From assembly GCA_017501805.1 (NCBI GenBank), contig JAFVWG010000182.1:1-5719 (forward strand): a DNA stretch of 5,719 nt. The letters are read 5' to 3'. Shown piece by piece: positions 1 to 5,650 of the stretch. A program made the position numbers and the translations under genes. Source of the stretch: Oscillospiraceae bacterium (GTDB lineage: Bacteria; Bacillota; Clostridia; Oscillospirales; Oscillospiraceae). The notes under the pieces are model-generated. The model did no database searches. It saw only the letters and a list, made by a program, of their open reading frames with translations, and was not told where the DNA came from. The stretch's first letter is position 1. Every line of letters starts with the position of its first letter.

Positions 1-342
1 ATAGCCCGAAAGGGCGCCGCGCACATCTTCTTCCAGAAGCTGTGCGGCGGTGACGGACACGCCGGAAAGCCGCTTGAGAGAGCCGTTCTGCGGCTGTTCG
101 ACCTCCGTGCCGGACGCATCCTCGCGGATCAGCGGGAAATCTTCCTGCTTCTGTGCGGCGGTTTGATCCACAAGGGTGGCAACGCCGCCGCCGAGGTCGA
201 GGTGCACGCCGTTTTTATCGTAGACCAGAAAACGCTCCAGATAAATAAAGCGCACGATCGCGAGGAGCAGAAGAAGAGAAAGCACCAAAAGCGCGATCTT
301 TACTCCGCGGCGAAGTCGGTTTTTTGTCTGATAGGATACCAT
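1..342 (-). CDS. Membrane-anchored protein, possibly DUF4015-type putative glycoside hydrolase (partial)
   Basis: Only the first 114 residues are present; the reading frame runs off the left edge of the window. The ATG at 342 is preceded by GAGGAAG and lies 14 bases after the prmA stop, so it is probably co-transcribed with prmA. The N-terminus is basic (KNRLRRGVK, residues 7-15), followed by a Leu-rich membrane segment at about 16-34. This looks like an uncleaved signal anchor that places the rest outside the cell. The next stretch, FLVYDKNGVHLDL (38-50), and a later GVSVTAAQL (94-102) resemble, from memory, the N-terminal region of clostridial proteins annotated as putative glycoside hydrolase (DUF4015). 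Between them is a polar, probably disordered linker rich in Q, E and P. That the gene is real and membrane-anchored is well supported. The family assignment is tentative because the catalytic domain lies outside the window. Confidence 0.8.
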   Translation of the reverse strand, partial: MVSYQTKNRLRRGVKIALLVLSLLLLLAIVRFIYLERFLVYDKNGVHLDLGGGVATLVDQTAAQKQEDFPLIREDASGTEVEQPQNGSLKRLSGVSVTAAQLLEEDVRGALSGY

Positions 343-356
343 CGTGCTTCCTCACT

Positions 357-1289
357 TTACAGTCGGGCGAGCAGACAGCACCAGTCGTTCTGCCGTCGCT
401 CGTCGGTGATGGTCAGGCCGTTCTTGCGCAGCGCCGCCTTGACCTCCTCCAGCCGCGTGTTCAAAATGCCGGAGCAGAGGAAGAAGCCGTCCTGCTTCAG
501 GAACTTCGGCACAGCCGCCGAAAGGGGGATGATCACGTCCGCGACGATGTTGGCAAGCACCGCGTCGTAGCCGCCGCCGAGCGAGGACATCAGCGCCCCG
601 TCGGAGAGCACATCGCCCGTTCGCGCGGTGAAGCGGTCTTCATGCAGGTCGTTCAGCGCCGCGTTCTCTCTTGCGATATCCTCCGCGATGGGATCGATGT
701 CCACACCGACGGCGCTTTTCGCGCCGAGGCGGAGCGATGCGATCGAAAGGATGCCGCTGCCGCTGCCGAGGTCCAGCACGCGTTCACCGCCCTGCAGGCG
801 CTCTTCCAGCGCGCAGAGGCACATCTGCGTGGAGGCGTGCGCGCCCGTTCCGAAGATCATACCCGGGTCGAGCAAAATCGGCACGCGTCCCTCGGGGTTA
901 TCCGGCTGCAGCCACTGCGGCACGATCAAAAGCCGCTTTCCGATCGCAAGCGGGCGGTAGTAGCGCTTCCAGCTGTTTTCCCAGTCTTCGTCCGCGACCG
1001 TGCGGACGGTCAGCTCCTGCGCGCTGCCCACAGCCTCGCGAAGAGCGGCGATCTGCGCCGGCGCTCCGTCGTCATCCTCCAGATAGAGCCGCACCTGCGA
1101 AATGCCGCGCATAGACTCCTCCAGCGCTTCATCGACATAGTCCCAGTAAGCGCGGTTCTGTTCGAGAAAACGCAGGAAGTCCTGCTCGTCTTCTATGATA
1201 AAACTGTCATACCCGAGCGCAGTCAGACGGGCGGTCAGCTCGTCCAGCTCTTCGGATCGGGTGTGGATCGTCAATTCCAGCCACTGCAT
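357..1289 (-). CDS. prmA: Ribosomal protein L11 methyltransferase PrmA
   Basis: This 310-residue cytoplasmic enzyme uses S-adenosylmethionine to methylate ribosomal protein L11, at several lysines and the N-terminus in studied species. An N-terminal L11-recognition domain (about 1-95) is followed by the PrmA-typical EDWENSWKRYYRP (101-113). DPGMIFGTGAHASTQ spans 141-155. The class I methyltransferase motif I is LDLGSGSGILSIAS (172-185), with the acidic VGVDIDP strand end at 194-200. The catalytic-region LANIVADVI is at 246-254. The length matches Bacillus-type PrmA (about 310). The start is well fixed: GGAGG lies 7 bases upstream of the ATG at 1289, and a promoter sits at 1321-1349. In many Bacillota prmA is followed by rsmE; here a membrane-anchored protein follows instead. 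The identification is secure. Confidence 0.96.
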   Translation of the reverse strand: MQWLELTIHTRSEELDELTARLTALGYDSFIIEDEQDFLRFLEQNRAYWDYVDEALEESMRGISQVRLYLEDDDGAPAQIAALREAVGSAQELTVRTVADEDWENSWKRYYRPLAIGKRLLIVPQWLQPDNPEGRVPILLDPGMIFGTGAHASTQMCLCALEERLQGGERVLDLGSGSGILSIASLRLGAKSAVGVDIDPIAEDIARENAALNDLHEDRFTARTGDVLSDGALMSSLGGGYDAVLANIVADVIIPLSAAVPKFLKQDGFFLCSGILNTRLEEVKAALRKNGLTITDERRQNDWCCLLARL

Positions 1290-1320
1290 ATGTATGCCTC
1301 CTGCCGTTTCTTACGACTTC

Positions 1321-1349
1321 AGTTTACAGGATACGCCGTGAAATGGCAA
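1321..1349 (-). promoter_or_regulatory. Vegetative (sigma-A-type) promoter of prmA
   Basis: Reading the minus strand, TTGCCA (1349-1344, five of six consensus bases) is followed by a 17-base spacer and TAAACT (1326-1321, four of six). The predicted start near 1314 gives a leader of about 25 bases before the prmA ATG. The -35 boxes of this promoter and the opposing one at 1369-1397 lie only 19 bases apart. Confidence 0.65.
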
Positions 1350-1368
1350 GAGAAAAACAGCGTTTGAA

Positions 1369-1397
1369 TTTACATTCGTGCGGAAATCGGATATAAT
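1369..1397 (+). promoter_or_regulatory. Vegetative (sigma-A-type) promoter of the M16/lgt operon
   Basis: TTTACA (1369-1374, five of six consensus bases), a 17-base spacer and a perfect TATAAT (1392-1397) form a near-consensus promoter. Transcription should begin near 1404, giving a leader of about 37 bases. No terminator or other strong promoter is visible before the end of lgt, so it probably drives all three genes. Confidence 0.8.
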
Positions 1398-1430
1398 AGC
1401 CGGGAAAAGAAAAAACGCATCGGATGAAAA

Positions 1431-1434
1431 GAGG
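1431..1434 (+). promoter_or_regulatory. Ribosome binding site that sets the start of the ymfF-like gene
   Basis: GAGG lies six bases before the ATG at 1441. The same frame is open back to a GTG at 1378, but that codon precedes the -10 box at 1392-1397 and would not be in the transcript. The ATG at 1441 is therefore preferred. Confidence 0.7.
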
Positions 1435-1440
1435 AAAACT

Positions 1441-2706
1441 ATGGTACAGCGGATCGCGATCCTGCCGGATGTGTATCTGACGGCAGTCACGACGGATAAA
1501 TTTAAGACGGAATGCATCAGCCTGAATCTTCTGCGCCCCCTGTGCAGAGAAGAGGCTGCGATGAATGCCCTTTTGGGCGGCATCCTGCTGCGCGGAAGCA
1601 AACGCTGTCCCGACCTCACGGCGGTCAGCACCGCGCTGGAGGAGCTTTACGGAGCGGAGATCGGCAATCTGATCCGCAGAAAAGGCGAGGTGCAGTGCAT
1701 CGGTCTTTTCGCGGACTGTCTCTGCGATGAGGCGGTCGGCGAGCCGATCTTTGCGCAGACGGCCGCGATGGCGGCGGAGCTGCTGCTCGATCCTGTGACG
1801 GACGGCGGCGTTTTCCGGGAAGATTATATCGCACAGGAAAAAGAGAATCTGATCCGTTCCATCCGCGCCCGTATGAACGGAAAACGCGTATATGCCCACA
1901 CGCAGATGGTCAAGGCGATGTTCCGGGATGAGGCCTTCGGCGTTGACCGCCTCGGGGAAGAGTCGGATGTGAACGCCATCACGCCGGAGAACCTGTTCGC
2001 GCATTACCGCCGCGTGCTTGCGACCTCGCGGGTGGAGATCTGCTATACGGGAAGAAAATCGCCGGAAGCCGTTGCGGCGATCCTGCGCGAAGCACTCGCC
2101 GCGCTGCCGCGGGAGACCTGCGTTTCGGTCGGCACGGTGTTCGTCCCGCGCGCGGAGCGCACGCAGGAGATCATTGAGCGGATGGATGTGACGCAGGGCA
2201 AGCTCTGTATGGGCTTCCGTACGGGGCGCAGCGTTCGGGACGAGAACTGGAGAGCCTCGGCGCTGATGAACGCTGTGTTCGGCGGCGGACTGACAAGCAA
2301 GCTGTTTCTGAATGTGCGGGAAAAGCTGTCGCTGTGCTATTACGCGAGCTCCTCGATCGAAAAATACAAGGGCTTTCTGTGCGTATCCTCCGGGATCGAC
2401 TTTGATAAATTCGACGTGGCGAAGGCTGCGATCCTCGAACAGCTGGAAGCCTGCCGCCGCGGTGAGATCACGGAAAAAGAACTGCAGATGGCGAAGGATC
2501 AGGTCGCGCTTGCGCTGCGGACCGTATGCGACAATCCCTCGCGTCTGGACGACTTTCACCTCGGCAATGCCGTGCTCGGAAGAGAGGTCACACCGGAGGA
2601 GCTGCGGAAGAAAAACGATGTGCTGACGGTCGGCGATCTGGCGGACGCGGCAAAAGATGTCACGCTCGACACCGTGTTTTTCCTCAGAGGGGAGGCGGAA
2701 CAATGA
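1441..2706 (+). CDS. ymfF: M16 peptidase-like protein, non-catalytic partner (YmfF-like)
   Basis: The 421-residue protein has the two-lobed layout and length of the M16 (pitrilysin) family but no HxxEH zinc motif. The matching N-terminal region reads AMNALLGGILLRGSKRCPDL (40-59), so it cannot bind zinc in the normal way. The C-terminal half keeps the family's substrate-binding segment GGGLTSKLFLNVREKLSLCY (281-300), with Arg293 and Tyr300 seven residues apart as in the Arg/Tyr pair of active M16 enzymes. Bacillus subtilis YmfF has the same division of labour with YmfH. Current genome annotation links this pair to 5-aminopentanol modification of elongation factor P, which I cannot verify here. 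The stop overlaps the next start (ATGA), implying coupled translation and probably a heterodimer. There is no signal peptide, so the protein is predicted cytoplasmic. The M16 family is secure; the exact orthology is likely. Confidence 0.88.
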   Translation: MVQRIAILPDVYLTAVTTDKFKTECISLNLLRPLCREEAAMNALLGGILLRGSKRCPDLTAVSTALEELYGAEIGNLIRRKGEVQCIGLFADCLCDEAVGEPIFAQTAAMAAELLLDPVTDGGVFREDYIAQEKENLIRSIRARMNGKRVYAHTQMVKAMFRDEAFGVDRLGEESDVNAITPENLFAHYRRVLATSRVEICYTGRKSPEAVAAILREALAALPRETCVSVGTVFVPRAERTQEIIERMDVTQGKLCMGFRTGRSVRDENWRASALMNAVFGGGLTSKLFLNVREKLSLCYYASSSIEKYKGFLCVSSGIDFDKFDVAKAAILEQLEACRRGEITEKELQMAKDQVALALRTVCDNPSRLDDFHLGNAVLGREVTPEELRKKNDVLTVGDLADAAKDVTLDTVFFLRGEAEQ

Positions 2707-3965
2707 ACCGACAGAGCTTTTCCTCGATCGGGGAATCCTTTTTTGAGACGACGCTCTCGTGCGGACTGCGCCTGCGTGTGATCCCGCGCCCGGGCTTTGC
2801 GAAGACCTACGCCTATTTTGCGATGGACTACGGTGCGATCGACACGTGCTTCCGTCTGAACGGAGAGACGTTCAGAACGCCGGACGGCACGGCGCATTAC
2901 CTCGAGCACAAGCTGTTCGATATGCCCTACGGCGATGCGATGGATCGCTTCGCGATGTTCGGCGGCAGCCCGAATGCCTACACGAGCTACACGCTTACCG
3001 CCTACTATGTGGTGTGTGCGGAGCATTTTGAAGACAATCTGCGGACGCTTGTGGAGTTTGTCTCCACGCCCTACTTTACGGAGAAAAGCGTGGAAAAAGA
3101 GCGGGGGATCATCGCACAGGAGATCCGTATGTACGAGGACAGCGCGGATTCGCGCGTGTATGACAGACTCTTTTCCGCGATGTATGCCAATCATCCCGTC
3201 CGCTTCCCGATCGCGGGAACGGTGGAATCCATTCAGGCGATCACGCCAACGGTGCTTGAGCGCTGCCATGAGGCGTTTTACGCGCCCTCGAACGCGATGC
3301 TCTGCGTGGCGGGCGACGTCGATCCCGAAACGGTCGAACGCATTGCATCGGAGGGGCTGCGCGGCAGCAGAAGACCTGCCCCGGAGCGGGACTACGGCGC
3401 GCCGGAAGCTCCCGTCTGCCCGACCGCGCGTGTGACGGACACGATGGAGATCTCCATGCCGACCTTTGTGCTGGGCTGCAAGGCGGATGCGCCGAAGAGC
3501 CCGATGCGCGCGGAGATGATCGGCGATCTTGCCGCGGACTGCCTGTTTGGTTCTTCAACGCCGTTTTACAGAAAGCTGTACGAATCCGGGCTGATCGACG
3601 GTTCGTTCTCGGCAGGCTACGAGGGCATGAAGGGCATCGGTATGTTCTCGGCGGGCGGCAGCAGCCGTGAGCCGGATGCCGTGGCGGACGCGATCTTCGC
3701 GGAAGCGCGGCGCGTTGCCGAAAACGGACTGGACAGCGAGCTGTTTCTCCGACAGAAAAAGGCGACGCTCGGACGGCTCCTGCGCTCGCTGGACAGCTTT
3801 GAGGAGCTGTGCAGCAGAAGCTGCTCGCATTTCTTTGAGGGAGAGGAATTCTTCCGAAGCGAAGAGGTGTTCCGTTCGGTGGAGCAGTCGGAGGTGGAGC
3901 GATTCATCCGCGATGTGCTGCTGCCGGAGCGCAGCGCCATCTCCGTGATCCTGCCGAAGCGATAA
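2703..3965 (+). CDS. ymfH: M16 family zinc metallopeptidase, catalytic partner (YmfH-like)
   Basis: This 420-residue protein carries the inverted zinc motif HYLEH (65-69) in GTAHYLEHKLFDM. His65 and His69 are zinc ligands and Glu68 is the catalytic base. The third ligand is predicted to be Glu140 in EKERGIIAQEIRMYED; Glu133 lies seven residues earlier, as in pitrilysin and insulin-degrading enzyme. NAYTSYTLTAYYV (91-103) is the usual strand after the zinc helix. The C-terminal lobe includes GSSTPFYRKLYESGLIDGSF (283-302), matching YmfH-type proteins. The ATG at 2703 overlaps the upstream TGA and has a strong site, AGAGGGGAGG (2686-2695), seven bases before it. The frame is open further upstream, but only inside the preceding gene. 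It probably cleaves peptides in the cytoplasm together with the upstream protein. The substrate is unknown. Confidence 0.92.
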   Translation: MNRQSFSSIGESFFETTLSCGLRLRVIPRPGFAKTYAYFAMDYGAIDTCFRLNGETFRTPDGTAHYLEHKLFDMPYGDAMDRFAMFGGSPNAYTSYTLTAYYVVCAEHFEDNLRTLVEFVSTPYFTEKSVEKERGIIAQEIRMYEDSADSRVYDRLFSAMYANHPVRFPIAGTVESIQAITPTVLERCHEAFYAPSNAMLCVAGDVDPETVERIASEGLRGSRRPAPERDYGAPEAPVCPTARVTDTMEISMPTFVLGCKADAPKSPMRAEMIGDLAADCLFGSSTPFYRKLYESGLIDGSFSAGYEGMKGIGMFSAGGSSREPDAVADAIFAEARRVAENGLDSELFLRQKKATLGRLLRSLDSFEELCSRSCSHFFEGEEFFRSEEVFRSVEQSEVERFIRDVLLPERSAISVILPKR

Positions 3966-3978
3966 AGGAGGCTTTGCT

Positions 3979-4827
3979 ATGCTGACAGTCCTGATCTCTT
4001 TTCCGAATCTCGGTATTTTTCTGAACCCGCCCACGACGGTCTCGATCTTCGGGCTTACCGTCCACTGGTACGGTGCGATCATCAGCCTCGGCTTTCTGCT
4101 GGCGGTCTTCTATGCAAACCGCCGCGTGAAGCAGTTCGGACTGACGGAGGACAACCTCCTGACGATGCTGCTCGCCGCCGTGCCGCTTGCTCTCGTCTGC
4201 GCGCGCGCTTACTACTGCGTGTTTTCCTGGGAGCAATTCCGCGACGATCCGATCTCCTGCCTGTATATCTGGGAGGGCGGCATCGCCATCTACGGCGCGG
4301 TGCTCGGCGCGGTGCTCGGTGCGTGGCTCTACTGTCGGTTTGCAAAGGTGCGCTTTTCCGCGATGCTGGACATCGGCGCGCTGGGACTTCTGATCGGGCA
4401 GAGCGTCGGCCGCTGGGGAAACTTCATAAACCGCGAGGTCTACGGCGTTGAGACGGAGAGCTTTCTGAAAATGGGACTCGGAGACGGGTCGAACGTGCGC
4501 TACTATCACCCGCTGTTCCTTTACGAATCGGTCTGGAACGCCCTCGGCTTCGTGCTGCTGCATTTCTTTTCCAAGCGCCGCAAATTTGACGGCGAGGTCT
4601 TCCTGCTCTACGTTGTGTGGTACGGGCTCGGACGCGGCGTTCTGGAGGGGATGCGTATGACGCAGTTCAACCTGATGGTGCCGGGGACGGAGATGCCCTT
4701 CAGTCAGCTGCTGGGCTTTGCCTCGGCGGTCATCGCCGCGGCCGTCTGGGCGCTGCTGCGCTTCTCTCCGAAGCGGAGAAGAACGCTTTTGGTGCAGGAG
4801 ATCGCCGCGCGGGAGACAGAATCGTAA
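3979..4827 (+). CDS. lgt: Phosphatidylglycerol-prolipoprotein diacylglyceryl transferase Lgt
   Basis: Lgt moves the diacylglyceryl group from phosphatidylglycerol to the lipobox cysteine of prolipoproteins, the first step of bacterial lipoprotein maturation, in the cytoplasmic membrane. The 282-residue protein has about seven hydrophobic segments. Family marks are VHWYG (28-32), IWEGGIAIYGAVLG (97-110), the Lgt signature GRWGNFINRE (144-153), YHPLFLYES (176-184) and YGLGRGVLEGMR (215-226). Arg145 and Arg219 correspond to the essential Arg143 and Arg239 of the E. coli enzyme. The position of E. coli His103 appears to be Tyr105 here, which I believe is common in Bacillota. The basic C-terminal tail (SPKRRR, 263-268) is probably cytoplasmic. 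AGGAGG lies seven bases before the ATG, and the gene starts 13 bases after the M16 stop, placing it in the same operon. Confidence 0.96.
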   Translation: MLTVLISFPNLGIFLNPPTTVSIFGLTVHWYGAIISLGFLLAVFYANRRVKQFGLTEDNLLTMLLAAVPLALVCARAYYCVFSWEQFRDDPISCLYIWEGGIAIYGAVLGAVLGAWLYCRFAKVRFSAMLDIGALGLLIGQSVGRWGNFINREVYGVETESFLKMGLGDGSNVRYYHPLFLYESVWNALGFVLLHFFSKRRKFDGEVFLLYVVWYGLGRGVLEGMRMTQFNLMVPGTEMPFSQLLGFASAVIAAAVWALLRFSPKRRRTLLVQEIAARETES

Positions 4828-4853
4828 ATACTTTATGAATTTTGAAAAAAAGC

Positions 4854-4891
4854 ACACAATTTTCCGAATTTGTGTTATACTGAATACACAG
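4854..4891. repeat. Evenly spaced ACACAA/TTGTGT half-sites over a promoter (operator-like)
   Basis: ACACAA at 4854-4859, TTGTGT at 4870-4875 and ACACAG at 4886-4891 begin exactly 16 bases apart and alternate in orientation. The first two form a perfect 6-base inverted repeat with a 10-base gap. The last two form a 5-base inverted repeat, TGTGT/ACACA (4871-4875 and 4886-4890). Both 10-base gaps end in GAAT. The array covers the usual -35 region, the -10 box and the predicted start, as an operator would. The binding protein is unknown, and chance similarity in AT-rich DNA remains possible. Confidence 0.4.
4873..4881 (+). promoter_or_regulatory. Extended -10 promoter of the 129-residue protein gene
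   Basis: TGT directly followed by TATACT (4876-4881, five of six consensus bases) fits the TGn extended -10 class. No good -35 box is present: CACACA lies at the 17-base spacing. The predicted start near 4888 leaves a leader of about 35 bases. As no terminator separates lgt from this gene, some read-through from the upstream operon is also likely. Confidence 0.65.
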
Positions 4892-4906
4892 GGAACGGAT
4901 CATCCG

Positions 4907-4913
4907 AAAGGAG
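4907..4913 (+). promoter_or_regulatory. Ribosome binding site that sets the start at 4923
   Basis: AAAGGAG lies nine bases before the ATG at 4923. An in-frame TTG at 4917 is only three bases away from it and is unlikely to be used. Confidence 0.75.
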
Positions 4914-4922
4914 AGTTTGCAA

Positions 4923-5312
4923 ATGAACGTCAATCTGAACTTTGAAGACCTCAAGGCAGCCGCCCTCGAAAAGGCCGGCGCCGTGGCACAGAAAACCAAG
5001 GAGCTTGCTTCCGTTGCGAAGGCGAAGGTCTCCATCCGTATGGAGGAGGAGAAGATCCGCAAGGCACAGACGGAGCTCGGAAAGCTTTTTTACCGCGACT
5101 ATGCGCTGAGCGAAGAAATGGACGACGCGGAATATCTGCCCTGGTGCGATAAGATCACGGAGTCCGAGGCTATCATTCAGGAGCTGAAAAAGGTCATCGC
5201 AGAGCTTCGCAGCGAGGGCGTTGCGGAGACGGACGACCTCGTTGTGGTCGAGGATACGGATGCCCCTGCGGAAGTTTCCCCGTCGGACTTCGCGGACGGA
5301 GAGAACGCCTGA
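4923..5312 (+). CDS. Small helical / coiled-coil protein of unknown function
   Basis: I do not recognise this 129-residue protein with certainty. It has no signal peptide or membrane segment and should be cytoplasmic. The N-terminal 35 residues are Ala- and Lys-rich and helical (LKAAALEKAGAVAQKTKELA, 10-29). The charged stretch KVSIRMEEEKIRKAQTELGK (35-54) and a second helix with heptad-like spacing (about 77-97, ITESEAIIQELKKVIAELR) suggest a helical hairpin or coiled coil. A short acidic segment (EEMDDAE, 64-70) joins them. The tail from about 102 onwards is strongly acidic, Pro/Ser-containing and probably disordered. From memory, similar short proteins with the pattern VAQKT...I..EE.KI...Y..LGKL.Y occur in clostridia, sometimes with a zinc ribbon; no zinc-binding cysteines are seen here (a single Cys, 75). 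It is monocistronic, ended by a strong terminator. Confidence 0.85.
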   Translation: MNVNLNFEDLKAAALEKAGAVAQKTKELASVAKAKVSIRMEEEKIRKAQTELGKLFYRDYALSEEMDDAEYLPWCDKITESEAIIQELKKVIAELRSEGVAETDDLVVVEDTDAPAEVSPSDFADGENA

Positions 5313-5350
5313 CCGACCCTGCGCGCAAGCGCCGCCGATATCAATACGAA

Positions 5351-5396
5351 AAGAGACCGGGGAAGCGGAAGTTCGCTTCTCGGTCTCTTGTTTTTT
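5351..5396 (+). terminator. Strong intrinsic terminator after the 129-residue protein gene
   Basis: A two-part stem ends in a T run. AAGAGACCG (5351-5359) pairs with CGGTCTCTT (5381-5389), and GAAGCG (5362-5367) pairs with CGCTTC (5374-5379) around a six-base loop. A small internal bulge separates the two parts. TTTTTT follows at 5391-5396. It lies 38 bases after the stop codon. Confidence 0.92.
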
Positions 5397-5492
5397 GCGG
5401 GAAATGTTCGGTTGTTTTTTCCGCTCCGGTCCTGTTTGTTTAAGAAATGAAAGCGAATGGCGTATGTATTTTTTTGAATCATATAAAACCTA

Positions 5493-5528
5493 TTGATTTA
5501 TGGTCGAAATGTGTTAGAATACTATAAT
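5493..5528 (+). promoter_or_regulatory. Candidate distal promoter upstream of rex
   Basis: TTGATT (5493-5498), a 16-base spacer and TAGAAT (5515-5520), the latter preceded by TGT as an extended -10, form a plausible promoter. A perfect TATAAT at 5523-5528 lies just downstream but lacks a good -35. Use of either would give a leader of roughly 115-125 bases containing the palindromes at 5556-5592. Confidence 0.45.
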
Positions 5529-5552
5529 AGTAGTACTATAGGTGTTTTTTTA

Positions 5553-5583
5553 TTTACATATCGATATGTGCATTATCGATAAT
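5553..5583 (+). promoter_or_regulatory. Candidate proximal promoter upstream of rex
   Basis: TTTACA (5553-5558) and GATAAT (5578-5583) are each one base from consensus, but their 19-base spacing is longer than ideal. If used, the first two ATCGAT palindromes would cover the -35 and -10 boxes directly. This is an alternative to the distal promoter, and the sequence does not decide between them. Confidence 0.35.
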
Positions 5584-5592
5584 ATCGATATT
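5556..5592. repeat. Three clustered perfect palindromes centred on ATCGAT
   Basis: ACATATCGATATGT (5556-5569), ATTATCGATAAT (5572-5583) and AATATCGATATT (5581-5592) are perfect palindromes of 14, 12 and 12 bases. Their centres are 15 and 9 bases apart, and the last two overlap by three bases. They share the core ATCGAT while the flanks differ. The cluster sits in the rex upstream region, so a homodimeric regulator is a likely reader. It does not match the known Rex operator pattern (TTGTGA or TTGTTAA half-sites). Confidence 0.75.
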
Positions 5593-5633
5593 TATTAAAA
5601 AACGACCGTATTTTCGCCGTTTTACGGCGTAAA

Positions 5634-5639
5634 GGGAGG
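5634..5639 (+). promoter_or_regulatory. Ribosome binding site before rex, shared with an upstream ATG
   Basis: GGGAGG lies 11 bases before the rex GTG (5651) and four bases before an out-of-frame ATG (5644). The ATG opens a four-codon frame (Met-Ala-Ser-Gly, stop at 5656-5658) that ends five bases inside rex. The GTG is the only possible start in the rex frame, because an in-frame TAA occurs at 5630. Confidence 0.6.
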
Positions 5640-5650
5640 CTCGATGGCGA

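Noticed and set aside
324..1367. Long open frame of 347 codons on the plus strand, opposite prmA
   Set aside because: It lies antisense to a clearly identified prmA, has Arg/Ala/Val-rich composition typical of the opposite strand of a GC-rich gene, and lacks any recognisable domain.
1324..2703. Long open frame of 459 codons on the minus strand, opposite the first M16 gene
   Set aside because: It is antisense to a recognisable M16 protein, is rich in Arg and His with no domain, and would cover two well-formed promoters.
4870..4891. Rex operator at the promoter of the small protein gene
   Set aside because: TTGTGT and ACACAG are separated by 10 bases, whereas known Rex sites of this type have a six-base gap between TTGTGA and TCACAA.
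5397..5424. Possible second hairpin (GCGG...CCGC) just after the terminator
   Set aside because: The arms are short with a bulge, the loop is long, and no T run follows.
5522..5551. Imperfect hairpin CTATA/TATAG followed by seven T residues, as a second terminator
   Set aside because: The stem is short, almost all A-T and contains a mismatch. It also overlaps candidate -10 boxes, so a promoter reading is more likely.
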